A stretch of 13,330 bases of DNA, taken from assembly GCA_016201355.1 (NCBI GenBank), contig JACQCY010000053.1, positions 1-13,330 of the forward strand, given 5' to 3'. Shown one piece after another: positions 6,443 through 13,089 of the stretch. Both the position numbers and the translations under genes were made by a program. This DNA comes from Candidatus Yonathbacteria bacterium. Lineage in GTDB: Bacteria; Patescibacteriota; Minisyncoccia; Phycocordibacterales; UBA1550. Below the pieces are notes generated by a model. The model was not told where the DNA came from, did no database searches, and was given only the letters and a program-made list of their open reading frames with translations. Numbering within the stretch: position 1 is the stretch's first letter; each line of letters begins with the position of its first letter.

Positions 6443-6471
6443 TTGGAAAGGATGATATTTACTGGTATTAT
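6443..6471 (+). promoter_or_regulatory. Predicted ftsK promoter with extended -10
   Basis: TTGGAA (6443-6448, 4 of 6), a 17-bp spacer, and TATTAT (6466-6471, 5 of 6) preceded by TGG, giving an extended -10. The predicted start near 6478 leaves a leader of only about 10 nt before the ATG at 6489. A GGGAG at 6472-6476 would then be outside the mRNA, so ftsK may be translated nearly leaderless. Confidence 0.55.
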
Positions 6472-6488
6472 GGGAGTACTAAATAAAT

Positions 6489-8747
6489 ATGGCGAAAAAA
6501 AGTACATTAAAAAATACCTCAAAAGAATCCTCAAAAGATGTGTCTAAAAAATCTCTTTTTCAATTTAATTTCTTTTCTTTCATTGATGGCTTATCGGACG
6601 AAACACGGCACAGTATTATTGCCATCTTTTTCCTTGCAATCGGAATTTTTTTTAGCATCGCGCCTTTTGGCAAAGCGGGATTTGTAGGAGAGAATATTTA
6701 TAGGATGTTTTCGTACTTGCTTGGCGTAGGATATTTTATTTTGCCACTTCTTTTCTTCCTCCTCGGCATTTCTCTTTTTCGCACGACAAAAGAGAATATC
6801 GCCCTCACCACGAGCTTGGGAGCTTTCTTGTTTTTGTTTTCATCACTCGGACTTATGAATATCTTTTCAGGAGAAAATGACGGCGGACTCCTCGGCAATA
6901 TCGCCTCCTATCCCCTCGTAAAACTTTTTGACACCTATGTGGCGACACTCTTCCTTTTTGCATTTTTAATAATTTCATTTCTCATCATCTTCAATACGCA
7001 TCTGAAGTTTTCATCACTCTTGTTTTGGAGAAAAAATGAAAACGACAATGATGAGGAAGATGCGGATCAAGACGACACAGAAGAGGAAGATATCGTCACC
7101 GAAAAAGAAATGATTGAGAGCGCGAGCCCTCCAAGCACCGAAGTAAAAAAGGGGGCAATAATGGCGACGGTTACCAAGATTAAAGAAGTGAAAGATGAGA
7201 TGACCGAAAGCGGTATGGTGCTTAATAAAAATTTTGGAGGAGACTATGTCCCTCCCCAACTTTCCCTCCTTGAAGGAGACCGTGGCAAACCCGGGGTCGG
7301 CGACATCAAAGCAAAAGCAAATATCATAAAACGAACCCTTGGACAATACGGAATTACGGTCGAAATGGATGAAGTATCCATCGGTCCGTCGGTAACCAGA
7401 TACACACTCAAGCCCGCCGAAGGAGTAAAACTTTCGCGCATTGTCGGACTCCAGAGTGAACTTTCGTACGCGCTCGCCGCTCACCCTATTCGCATAGAAG
7501 CTCCTATTCCGGGACTATCACTTGTTGGCATTGAGGTGCCTAATTCTATTAAAACAATTGTGGGAACGAAAACGCTTTTTTCTTCTGATGAATATCGCGA
7601 ATCCCACAAACCGCTCCTCATCGCTCTCGGTCGCGGAGTATCCGGCAAACTCTATTTTGCTGATTTTGCAAAGATGCCTCATATTCTTATTGCCGGAGCA
7701 ACGGGATCGGGTAAATCGGTAACCATACACACAATCATAAACTCTCTGCTCTATCGCAATGCTCCGGAAAATCTCCGTTTTATTATGATTGATCCTAAAC
7801 GCGTTGAGCTTACCCTTTACAACAAAATACCTCACCTCCTCACTCCGGTGATTACTGATGCAAAGAAAGCCATCCTTGCCCTCAAGTGGTTGGCAAAGGA
7901 AATGGATCGTCGCTATAACATACTGGAATCAAACTCCGTACGAGATATCTCTTCATATCATAAAAATATATATGGAGCAGCACTCAAGAAAAAGAACACG
8001 GAACAAAGAACTCGGAACAAGGATGGGGAGAATGCCGACGCAAGTATTCCAGAGAAAATGCCCTACATCGTCATCATCCTCGACGAGCTGGCAGATATTA
8101 TGCAAACATATCCGCGGGAGCTTGAGAGCGCCATTGTACGAATCGCCCAAATGAGTCGCGCCGTGGGTATTCATCTCATCCTCTCCACGCAACGACCATC
8201 CGTAAATGTCATCACGGGACTTATCAAGGCAAATGTCCCCGCTCGCATCGCGCTCCAAGTGTCTTCTCAAATAGATTCAAGAACAATTCTCGACGCATCG
8301 GGAGCTGAAAAACTCCTTGGTGCGGGCGATATGCTCTATATGTCAGGAGAGATGGCAAAACCAACTCGCATACAATGCCCTTATATATCAGAGACCGAGG
8401 TGAAAAACATCGTAAAATATCTCGCCGAACTTTCATCCGACAGGCTCCCCGATGAAATCAATCTATCGCAAGGGTCCATCAACGGGGACGATACTATCTT
8501 TAGCTCGTCTTTTGACGAAGAAGACAGCGATGACGAAGATGAACTCTATGAAGAAGCGCGCGCATTCGTTATTGAGGCAAAAAAAGCGTCAACTTCATAC
8601 CTCCAAAGGCGCCTCAAGGTCGGTTATGCGCGCGCGGCGCGGCTTATGGATATACTGGAGGAAAGAGGTATTATCGGTCCGGGAGACGGCGCAAAACCGC
8701 GCCAAGTATTTGAAGCGCCTCCGGATAATCAAGGGGAGCAAGGGTAG
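6489..8747 (+). CDS. ftsK: DNA translocase FtsK/SpoIIIE
   Basis: 752 aa, ATP-driven double-stranded DNA pump anchored at the division septum that clears and unlinks chromosome termini. Four N-terminal membrane helices (about 42-60, 72-95, 107-125, 150-170) are followed by an acidic linker (183-200), much shorter than the E. coli linker. The motor has Walker A GATGSGKS (403-410) and Walker B IVIILDELADIM with Asp532/Glu533. The QRPSVNVITGLIKANVPARI segment is typical of the family. Residues about 685-745 form the winged-helix gamma domain (STSYLQRRLKVGYARAARLM) that reads chromosome polarity sequences such as KOPS. A short Lys/Asn/Glu-rich loop about 502-520 before Walker B is encoded by a 14-bp tandem repeat. 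First gene of a plus-strand cluster leading to recA and efp. Confidence 0.97.
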   Translation: MAKKSTLKNTSKESSKDVSKKSLFQFNFFSFIDGLSDETRHSIIAIFFLAIGIFFSIAPFGKAGFVGENIYRMFSYLLGVGYFILPLLFFLLGISLFRTTKENIALTTSLGAFLFLFSSLGLMNIFSGENDGGLLGNIASYPLVKLFDTYVATLFLFAFLIISFLIIFNTHLKFSSLLFWRKNENDNDEEDADQDDTEEEDIVTEKEMIESASPPSTEVKKGAIMATVTKIKEVKDEMTESGMVLNKNFGGDYVPPQLSLLEGDRGKPGVGDIKAKANIIKRTLGQYGITVEMDEVSIGPSVTRYTLKPAEGVKLSRIVGLQSELSYALAAHPIRIEAPIPGLSLVGIEVPNSIKTIVGTKTLFSSDEYRESHKPLLIALGRGVSGKLYFADFAKMPHILIAGATGSGKSVTIHTIINSLLYRNAPENLRFIMIDPKRVELTLYNKIPHLLTPVITDAKKAILALKWLAKEMDRRYNILESNSVRDISSYHKNIYGAALKKKNTEQRTRNKDGENADASIPEKMPYIVIILDELADIMQTYPRELESAIVRIAQMSRAVGIHLILSTQRPSVNVITGLIKANVPARIALQVSSQIDSRTILDASGAEKLLGAGDMLYMSGEMAKPTRIQCPYISETEVKNIVKYLAELSSDRLPDEINLSQGSINGDDTIFSSSFDEEDSDDEDELYEEARAFVIEAKKASTSYLQRRLKVGYARAARLMDILEERGIIGPGDGAKPRQVFEAPPDNQGEQG
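7994..8021 (+). repeat. 14-bp tandem repeat within ftsK
   Basis: GAACACGGAACAAA (7994-8007) is followed directly by GAACTCGGAACAAG (8008-8021), 12 of 14 identical. It encodes the hydrophilic loop NTEQRTRNKDG between the helix ending SSYHKN and Walker B. Unlike the rest of the motor it is low-complexity, and 14 bp is not a multiple of three, so the two copies are read in different frames. Confidence 0.6.
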
Positions 8748-8816
8748 GTTTTAGGTGGAGGAAGGTTTTAGGTTTTAGGATATTCCCTAACGCCTAATAA
8801 CTAAAACCTAACACCT
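8745..8816. repeat. TAGGTTTTAG direct and inverted repeats after ftsK
   Basis: The word TAGGTTTTAG starts at the ftsK stop codon (8745-8754). GGTTTTAGGTTTTAGG is at 8764-8779, and the exact complement CTAAAACCTA is at 8801-8810. The 99-bp gap to the next gene is therefore almost entirely a foldable low-complexity repeat. There is no T-run, so it does not look like an intrinsic terminator and may allow read-through. Confidence 0.6.
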
Positions 8817-8846
8817 GCCCCCTTTAGCCCCTGCCCCATAAACATT

Positions 8847-9212
8847 ATGAAAATGCGCAAATTGTTACAGCGAATAGGTATTGCAATAGGAATTATAATC
8901 ATTCTTGGATATGGAGTCTTTGCTCTTCAGGGAATCATACGGGGACCAAAGATCATCCTCGGCACCCCCCAGAGCGGGTTCGCCACCACGACCCCCCTCA
9001 TCCTTGTGTCAGGACGCGCTGTTCGCGTAACAAACCTTTCCTTAAATGGCGCAACAACGACACTTGATCTTGCGGGGAACTTTAGTGAGTCTTTACTTCT
9101 TTCTCGCGGATATAATATAATGACGATTGAGGGATTTGATAAATATGGACGCTCCGCAAAGGAGACGGTTGAGATGACATTATTGACGACGAGCACAGTA
9201 GATCAATTTTAA
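8847..9212 (+). CDS. Small membrane-anchored protein with an Ig-like (glucodextranase-B-like) extracellular domain
   Basis: 121 aa. A short basic N-terminus (MKMRKLLQR) precedes a single membrane helix at about residues 10-29 (IGIAIGIIIILGYGVFAL). The remainder resembles a small beta-sandwich: TTTPLILVSGRAVRVTNLSL, then LAGNFSESLLLSRGYNIMTI, then GFDKYGRSAKETVEM. The G.A.....L.LNG......AGNF...L.L..G.N.I.I...D..G pattern is that of Glucodextranase B/Big-type Ig folds, usually found outside the membrane. It sits between ftsK and recA with only 11 bp before the recA ATG, so it is likely co-transcribed with recA. Its role is unknown; the link to recA may just reflect compact gene order. Confidence 0.75.
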   Translation: MKMRKLLQRIGIAIGIIIILGYGVFALQGIIRGPKIILGTPQSGFATTTPLILVSGRAVRVTNLSLNGATTTLDLAGNFSESLLLSRGYNIMTIEGFDKYGRSAKETVEMTLLTTSTVDQF

Positions 9213-9223
9213 ATTAAAATATT

Positions 9224-10249
9224 ATGGCACTAAAAAAGAAAGCTGAAAAAGAAGCGAAGATCCAAGGAGCAACGGTTGCCGACACCATCAAAGCAATCCA
9301 AGCAAAATTTGGGGAAGGCTCCATTATGAAATTGGGGGATAAACCAAAAGTTGGCATTGATAGCATTTCGACAGGTTCTATCGGGCTTGATTATGCTCTT
9401 GGTGTGGGAGGCCTCCCCCGAGGTCGCGTCATCGAAATCTTTGGACCGGAATCCTCGGGAAAGACGACATTAACCCTCCATGTGGTTGCTGAGGCTCAGA
9501 AAAAGGGCGGTATTTGCGCCTTTGTGGATGCGGAACACGCAATGGACCCCGATTATGCGAAAAAACTTGGTGTAAATATCGACGAGCTCCTCATCTCTCA
9601 GCCAGACACCGGCGAACAAGCGCTTGAAATCGTCGAAAGTTTGGTGCGTTCAGGGAAAATTGATGTCATTGTCGTTGACTCTGTCGCGGCGCTCACCCCT
9701 AAAGACGAGATTGAGGGCGATATGGGTGCGCACCATGTGGGCAAGCAAGCGCGTTTGATGTCCCAAGCGCTCCGTAAATTGACCGCTATCGTGGATAAAT
9801 CAAAAACGGTCGTCATCTTTATCAATCAGATCCGTATGCAAATCGGCGTTATGTTCGGTAATCCGGAGACTACCCCGGGAGGAAAAGCACTTAAATTTTA
9901 TACTTCTGTCCGTCTTGATATTCGCCGTATCGCACAGATCAAAAAGGGCGATGAAGTCGTAGGGAGCAGGACGAGGGTGAAAGTGGTAAAGAATAAAGTG
10001 GCGGCGCCTTTCAAACAGGCGGAGTTTGATTTGATCCACGGGAAAGGTATTTCACAAGAAGGAGAGATCCTCACGCTTGGTGAGAAATTTAATATTCTCC
10101 AAAAATCTGGATCTTCATATGCGTATGGCGAGGTAAAAATCGGTCGTGGCTATGATTCTGCGTGTACATTTCTTGCGGACAAAGAAAATAAAACCGTTCG
10201 CGCTACTATTCTCAAAGAGATTTACGAGAAACTCAAGGAAGTTGAATAA
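9224..10249 (+). CDS. recA: Recombinase RecA
   Basis: 341 aa, cytoplasmic ATP-dependent strand-exchange protein for homologous recombination and repair. Walker A GPESSGKT is at residues 74-81, and Walker B IDVIVVDSVAAL at about 146-157. The L1 region DEIEGDMGAHHVGKQARLMS and the L2 region MFGNPETTPGGKALKFYTS are complete. NQIRMQIGVMFG is the usual family motif. The C-terminal domain ends KEIYEKLKEVE and lacks the long acidic tail of E. coli RecA (353 aa). No Shine-Dalgarno precedes the ATG; the spacer is AT-rich (TTAAAATATT). No LexA gene or LexA box was seen nearby, so how it is damage-regulated cannot be told from this window. Confidence 0.98.
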   Translation: MALKKKAEKEAKIQGATVADTIKAIQAKFGEGSIMKLGDKPKVGIDSISTGSIGLDYALGVGGLPRGRVIEIFGPESSGKTTLTLHVVAEAQKKGGICAFVDAEHAMDPDYAKKLGVNIDELLISQPDTGEQALEIVESLVRSGKIDVIVVDSVAALTPKDEIEGDMGAHHVGKQARLMSQALRKLTAIVDKSKTVVIFINQIRMQIGVMFGNPETTPGGKALKFYTSVRLDIRRIAQIKKGDEVVGSRTRVKVVKNKVAAPFKQAEFDLIHGKGISQEGEILTLGEKFNILQKSGSSYAYGEVKIGRGYDSACTFLADKENKTVRATILKEIYEKLKEVE

Positions 10250-10321
10250 GTTTAAGAAGTTTGATAAGGTACTAAATTGAATAAGTCAACAACTTATCAA
10301 GCTTATTAACCTTATTGAACT
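10247..10321. repeat. AAGTTTGATAAG-type inverted repeat between recA and efp
   Basis: The recA stop codon opens a low-complexity block of AAGTTT, TTGATAAG and GAATAAG words (10247-10288) that is complemented by CTTATCAA, CTTATTAA and CTTATTGAACTT (10293-10321). The inner hairpin TTGAATAAGT/ACTTATCAA (10278-10287 and 10292-10300) is the best pairing. It fills nearly all of the 85-bp gap. No T-run follows, so efp may be read from the upstream genes. Confidence 0.6.
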
Positions 10322-10334
10322 TACCACCTTACCC

Positions 10335-10904
10335 ATGCTCGAATACAATGAAATTACCCCAAAAAAGATTATTGTGTATGGAGAAAATCCGTGCGAGGTT
10401 CTTGAATCACATGTTGCGCGCACACAACAGCGCAAACCGCAGAATCAAACAAAACTAAGAGACCTTCTCTCCGGTAAAGTTTTCTCTGCGACATTTCACT
10501 CTTCAGACAAAGTCGCTGAAGCGGAAACTGAAACTAAAAAGATCAAATATCTCTACACCAACAAAGGAGAATCGTGGTTTTCCGACGCCGAGGACCTATC
10601 AAACCGTTTCTCTTTAAAATCCTCGATCATCGCCGGAAAAGAGTCCTTCTTCAAGACAAATATGATTATTGACGCGCTTTATTTCGACGAAGAAGTCATC
10701 GGCATAAGCCTCCCTATAAAAATGGATTTCATCGTGAAAGAGTCCGCCCCTGCGGTAAAAGGAAACACGGTGCAAGGGGGAACCAAGCAAGTAGTTCTCG
10801 AGACAGGCGCAACGATCAATGTCCCGATGTTCATCAACGAAGGAGATGTCATCCGAGTCAACACTGAAACGGGAGAATATACGGAACGGGTAGGGAAAAA
10901 GTAA
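10335..10904 (+). CDS. efp: Elongation factor P
   Basis: 189 aa, ribosome E-site factor that relieves stalling at proline runs. Residues 1-60 are the KOW-like N-domain (TKLRDLLSGKVFSATFHSSD aligns with TKLRNLKTGKVIEKTFRSGE-type family sequences). The OB domain is in the middle (YFDEEVIGISLPIKMDFIV). The C-terminal EF-P signature is VQGGTKQVVLETGATINVPM then INEGDVIRVNTETGEYTERV. The tip of the N-domain loop reads QQRKPQ with Lys34, instead of the usual PGKG(G/S)A. No modification gene (EpmA/B or EarP) is in the window, so modification is unknown. Its terminator is at 10931-10963, and it converges on rpsR. Confidence 0.93.
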   Translation: MLEYNEITPKKIIVYGENPCEVLESHVARTQQRKPQNQTKLRDLLSGKVFSATFHSSDKVAEAETETKKIKYLYTNKGESWFSDAEDLSNRFSLKSSIIAGKESFFKTNMIIDALYFDEEVIGISLPIKMDFIVKESAPAVKGNTVQGGTKQVVLETGATINVPMFINEGDVIRVNTETGEYTERVGKK

Positions 10905-10930
10905 CAGACGACTGACAACGAATGTATTAC

Positions 10931-10963
10931 AAAGACCCACAACCAATCTGGCCGTGGGTTTTT
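10931..10963 (+). terminator. Intrinsic terminator after efp
   Basis: The stem ACCCAC/GTGGGT (10935-10940 and 10954-10959) is flanked by AAAG and a T-run (10959-10963), with a 13-nt loop. An outer pairing ACTGACAAC/GTTGTCGGT (10911-10919 and 10978-10986) encloses it. It closes the ftsK-recA-efp direction and may partly stop the opposing rpsF-ssb-rpsR transcript as well. Confidence 0.7.
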
Positions 10964-10985
10964 GTTGTTTGTAGTAAGTTGTCGG

Positions 10986-11186
10986 TTATTTCGACACGAA
11001 CGGCAAGAGTGCCATAAAACGCGCGCGCTTTACCGCATTTGCAAGCTGGCGCTGATGCTTGGAACATACGCCGGTATGCTCGCCTGCGATCATACGAGAA
11101 TGAGGATTCAAAAATTTCTTTATGATATCCGTGTCCTTGTAATCGATAAGTTTTACATTATTCTCCGAAAAATAGCATTGTTTCAT
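10986..11186 (-). CDS. rpsR: 30S ribosomal protein S18
   Basis: 66 aa, small-subunit protein that pairs with S6 on the 16S central domain. Family hallmarks are clear: YFSENNVKLIDYKDTDIIKK, FLNPHSRMI, then TGVCSKHQRQLANAVKRARF and ending MALLPFVSK. The length is near the minimal size for the family (E. coli 75 aa). It is the last gene of rpsF-ssb-rpsR, the classical order. No Shine-Dalgarno is seen. Its stop lies 81 bp from the converging efp stop, with the shared hairpin between them. Confidence 0.96.
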   Translation of the reverse strand: MKQCYFSENNVKLIDYKDTDIIKKFLNPHSRMIAGEHTGVCSKHQRQLANAVKRARFMALLPFVSK

Positions 11187-11206
11187 AATTGATTTTAAGT
11201 TTTAAG

Positions 11207-11233
11207 TTTTAAATGAAATCTAAATTACTAAAT
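11207..11233. repeat. 27-bp direct repeat in the ssb-rpsR spacer (copy 1)
   Basis: A 27-bp AT-rich sequence containing AAATGAAATCTAAATTACTA is repeated exactly at 11820-11846 in the rpsF-ssb spacer. A second shared word, TTGTAATTTAAAATT, follows in both spacers (11296-11310 and 11872-11886). The two spacers of the operon are thus paralogous and differ in what lies between the shared blocks. Confidence 0.8.
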
Positions 11234-11235
11234 AG

Positions 11236-11292
11236 AAGTTACCAAGGGTGGGTCTTAATGCATCACTCCCCAAGGCCCACCCTTGGTAACTT
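11236..11292. repeat. Long CCAAGGG-type hairpin between ssb and rpsR
   Basis: A 21-bp stem (11236-11256 against 11272-11292) has one G.T position and a 15-nt loop. The arms read AAGTTACCAAGGGTGGG and so on, with complement CCCACCCTTGGTAACTT. It contains the CCAAGGG/CCCTTGG core of the REP-like palindromes near the transposase, followed by GTGGG. No T-run follows on either strand, so it is more like an extragenic palindrome than a terminator, although it may modulate rpsR expression. Confidence 0.8.
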
Positions 11293-11319
11293 AACTTGTA
11301 ATTTAAAATTTCTAGCACA

Positions 11320-11790
11320 CTAGAATGGAATGTCGTCAGGATTGATATCTTCCTCGGGGTACTCAATTGTCTCGAGTTGTTCTTGAGAAGGCGCTATTGG
11401 AGGATGCGTTGTTTTGTTTCCCGCATCTCCGTCTCTTGATGATCCCGCTCCTCCAGCCCCAGAACTTCTTGGCCCAAACTGCATAACATCACCAACAATC
11501 TCTGTGCGGTATTTCTTGACCCCCGAGGCATCATCCCAACTGCGTGTCTGCATACGCCCCTCAATCAATGCCGATGAACCTTTTTTAAGATATTGAGCCG
11601 CAAGCTCTGCAAGTCTCCCAAAAAGAACGATATTGTGATAATCAACGCTTTCTTGTTTTACCCCTGCTTTATCTTTCCAGATACGATTCGTGGCAACGCT
11701 AAAATTGGTAACTTTGGCGCCTGAAGGGAGAGCTTTAAGCTCCGGATCACGCGTGAGGTTGCCGTAGATGATTGCTTTGTTTAAGTACAT
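11320..11790 (-). CDS. ssb: Single-stranded DNA-binding protein SSB
   Basis: 156 aa. The N-terminal OB fold (about 1-105) starts MYLNKAIIYGNLTRDPELKA and contains VTNFSVATNRIWKD, YHNIVLFGRLAELAAQYLKK and SALIEGRMQTRSW, the usual oligomer and ssDNA-binding pattern. A Gly/Ser/Pro-rich disordered linker (about 107-140) leads to the acidic tip EEDINPDDIPF, the docking peptide for RecA-loading, replication and repair partners. The ATG has only AT-rich sequence before it. It is middle gene of rpsF-ssb-rpsR. A small perfect hairpin TTCTAG/CTAGAA (11310-11325) spans the stop codon. Confidence 0.97.
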   Translation of the reverse strand: MYLNKAIIYGNLTRDPELKALPSGAKVTNFSVATNRIWKDKAGVKQESVDYHNIVLFGRLAELAAQYLKKGSSALIEGRMQTRSWDDASGVKKYRTEIVGDVMQFGPRSSGAGGAGSSRDGDAGNKTTHPPIAPSQEQLETIEYPEEDINPDDIPF

Positions 11791-11819
11791 AGATTTAATT
11801 TTAAATTTTAATTTATAAA

Positions 11820-11846
11820 TTTTAAATGAAATCTAAATTACTAAAT
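11820..11846. repeat. 27-bp direct repeat in the rpsF-ssb spacer (copy 2)
   Basis: Identical to 11207-11233. The whole spacer 11791-11899 is AT-rich, with many AATTTTAAATTT-type self-complementary words. Unlike the ssb-rpsR spacer it carries no CCAAGGG hairpin between this repeat and the second shared block at 11872-11886. Confidence 0.8.
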
Positions 11847-11899
11847 TAAAAATTGATTTAAAATTTAAAATTTGTAATTTAAAATTCTGCATCTTGTTC

Positions 11900-12415
11900 C
11901 TATACTACCAAATCTTCTATGACTTTGTCCAAATCACCACCTTCCACCTCTTCCCTTCTTTCCTCAATTCTTCCTTTCTTTCCATCAATAGTTTCTGTCT
12001 CCTTAACAAGATTCTCTTCGTTAAAAGTAAGAGGCTCTTTTGTTTTAGATGAAGAAATCTTCTTTGAAATGAAGGTGTCTTCGCGAAGAGTTTTAACGAG
12101 AATATAGCGAAGGATATTCTCATCCCCCTTAAGCTCAGCCTCAAGCTTAGCTATTTCTGAAGGTGTCCCTTCGAATTTTATAAAGCCGAAATAAGCATTG
12201 TCAAAACGCTTATTCTTGTGGTCGATGGTCTTTACAATCTGATATGCGAGGTCGATAAATACCGGTAATCCTTCGGCAATAATTTTGCCAGAAACCTGTT
12301 CTATTTTGGCGCGCACGGCTTTTGCTGTCACGGGAATCTGCTTGGCAGACAATGACGGCACAAGATGGTAGCCTAGCTCATATACGCGCGGCTCCGTGTG
12401 TTCATTATGATCCAT
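11900..12415 (-). CDS. rpsF: 30S ribosomal protein S6 with long charged C-terminal extension
   Basis: 171 aa. Residues about 11-110 are the S6 ferredoxin-like fold: YELGYHLVPSLSA at the N-terminus, IDLAYQIVKTIDHKN and AYFGFIKFEG in the middle, and ENILRYILVKTLRED as the last strand. S6 binds S18 on the small subunit. Beyond residue about 112 there are some 60 extra residues rich in Lys/Glu (SKKISSSKTKEP, GRIEERREEVEGGDLDKVIE), longer than the typical tail. First gene of the operon. A predicted promoter is at 12460-12488, and the leader carries a small hairpin GGGG/CCCC (12429-12439). I do not see the CCG-containing S6:S18 autoregulatory motif. No Shine-Dalgarno. Confidence 0.93.
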   Translation of the reverse strand: MDHNEHTEPRVYELGYHLVPSLSAKQIPVTAKAVRAKIEQVSGKIIAEGLPVFIDLAYQIVKTIDHKNKRFDNAYFGFIKFEGTPSEIAKLEAELKGDENILRYILVKTLREDTFISKKISSSKTKEPLTFNEENLVKETETIDGKKGRIEERREEVEGGDLDKVIEDLVV

Positions 12416-12459
12416 ATTTCAATTTATTGGGGTCTCCCCCTTAACCTAATAATTTGCAT

Positions 12460-12488
12460 ATCCTACCAGAATAAGTGGTATTTGACAA
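12460..12488 (-). promoter_or_regulatory. Predicted promoter of rpsF-ssb-rpsR
   Basis: On the minus strand: -35 TTGTCA (12488-12483, 5 of 6), a 17-bp spacer and -10 TAGGAT (12465-12460, 4 of 6), with a predicted start near 12453 and a leader of about 38 nt. The -35 begins two bases after the T-run of the upstream terminator, a very compact junction. Confidence 0.55.
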
Positions 12489-12489
12489 G

Positions 12490-12524
12490 AAAAAAATGGC
12501 CAGCGAGTTTTCACCCACTGGCCA
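12490..12524 (-). terminator. Intrinsic terminator of the lipoprotein gene
   Basis: Read on the minus strand: TGGCCAG, a T.G step, GGGT, a GAAA tetraloop, ACTC, then CTGGCCA followed by a T-run (12497-12491). It lies 17 bp past the lipoprotein stop and separates that gene from the rpsF promoter. Confidence 0.9.
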
Positions 12525-12540
12525 CCTGTTTTATATCTCC

Positions 12541-13044
12541 TTATGGTAAGGGGAACGGCGAGACGATGATCCGCGGTTCCACATAGATCGGGCGGACATC
12601 TTTGCCGTTGGGGTTCTTGCAGAAAACCCATGTCCCCTCAGCCGAAGCCGGAGAGAATAGCCCGTTAGGATCGGCTTGAGGAAGGGCGATGTGAGCCGAC
12701 GACGATGATGTGTAAAATGTGTCTTTCTGTGGGTTGGAATACTGCGTTGCATAGGGGATGCCATACCCTATGGAATTACATAGGAAGACCTTCTGTCCAT
12801 TATACTCGTTCCATAGGTATGTATATGTCACCAACCCTTCCTGGTCGCGCAGTTCAAGAATTTCCTTGAGTATCTTTCGTTCCCGGAAATTCTTTATGGC
12901 CGGCATGCCGGTCTGAGCGGTGCCCTCTTGCAGGATTTTCTCCTGCTGCATTCTTTGAATCTCATCGCTGGAGGAATAATACTCTCCGCATCCCGTCAGC
13001 GATACGACAAGCAGTATTACCACCGACAACAATAATTTCTTCAT
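12541..13044 (-). CDS. Predicted lipoprotein, phage/accessory-type
   Basis: 167 aa. The N-terminus is a lipoprotein signal: MKK, a hydrophobic core LLLSVVILLVVSL, then lipobox LTGC with Cys19. The mature part has a helical stretch (DEIQRMQQEKILQEG, NFRERKILKEILELRDQEG) and then TYTYLWNEYNGQKVFLCNSI, GYGIPYATQYSNPQK, LPQADPNGLFSPASAEGTWV and a closing YVEPRIIVSPFPLP. From memory this resembles a family of small lipoproteins in phage-related and proteobacterial accessory regions; I cannot name a domain. A real Shine-Dalgarno (AAGGGGGG, 13055-13062) precedes it, and G+C is visibly higher than in the ribosomal genes alongside. Both suggest transfer. It is probably co-transcribed with the upstream partial gene. 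Confidence 0.75.
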   Translation of the reverse strand: MKKLLLSVVILLVVSLTGCGEYYSSSDEIQRMQQEKILQEGTAQTGMPAIKNFRERKILKEILELRDQEGLVTYTYLWNEYNGQKVFLCNSIGYGIPYATQYSNPQKDTFYTSSSSAHIALPQADPNGLFSPASAEGTWVFCKNPNGKDVRPIYVEPRIIVSPFPLP

Positions 13045-13054
13045 TTTTTCTAAA

Positions 13055-13064
13055 CCCCCCTTTT
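13055..13064 (-). promoter_or_regulatory. Shine-Dalgarno of the lipoprotein gene
   Basis: Minus strand AAAAGGGGGG ends 10 nt before the ATG at 13044. It is notable because it is the only strong purine-rich site at usual spacing in the window; recA, efp, ssb, rpsR, rpsF and the surface-protein gene have AT-rich leaders instead. Confidence 0.6.
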
Positions 13065-13089
13065 CATTTTTTTGTTGTTGCGATGATAT

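Noticed and set aside
12416..12453. S6:S18 autoregulatory RNA leader before rpsF
   Set aside because: There is a small GGGG/CCCC hairpin, but I do not see the conserved CCG-containing loop of the known motif, and the leader is short.
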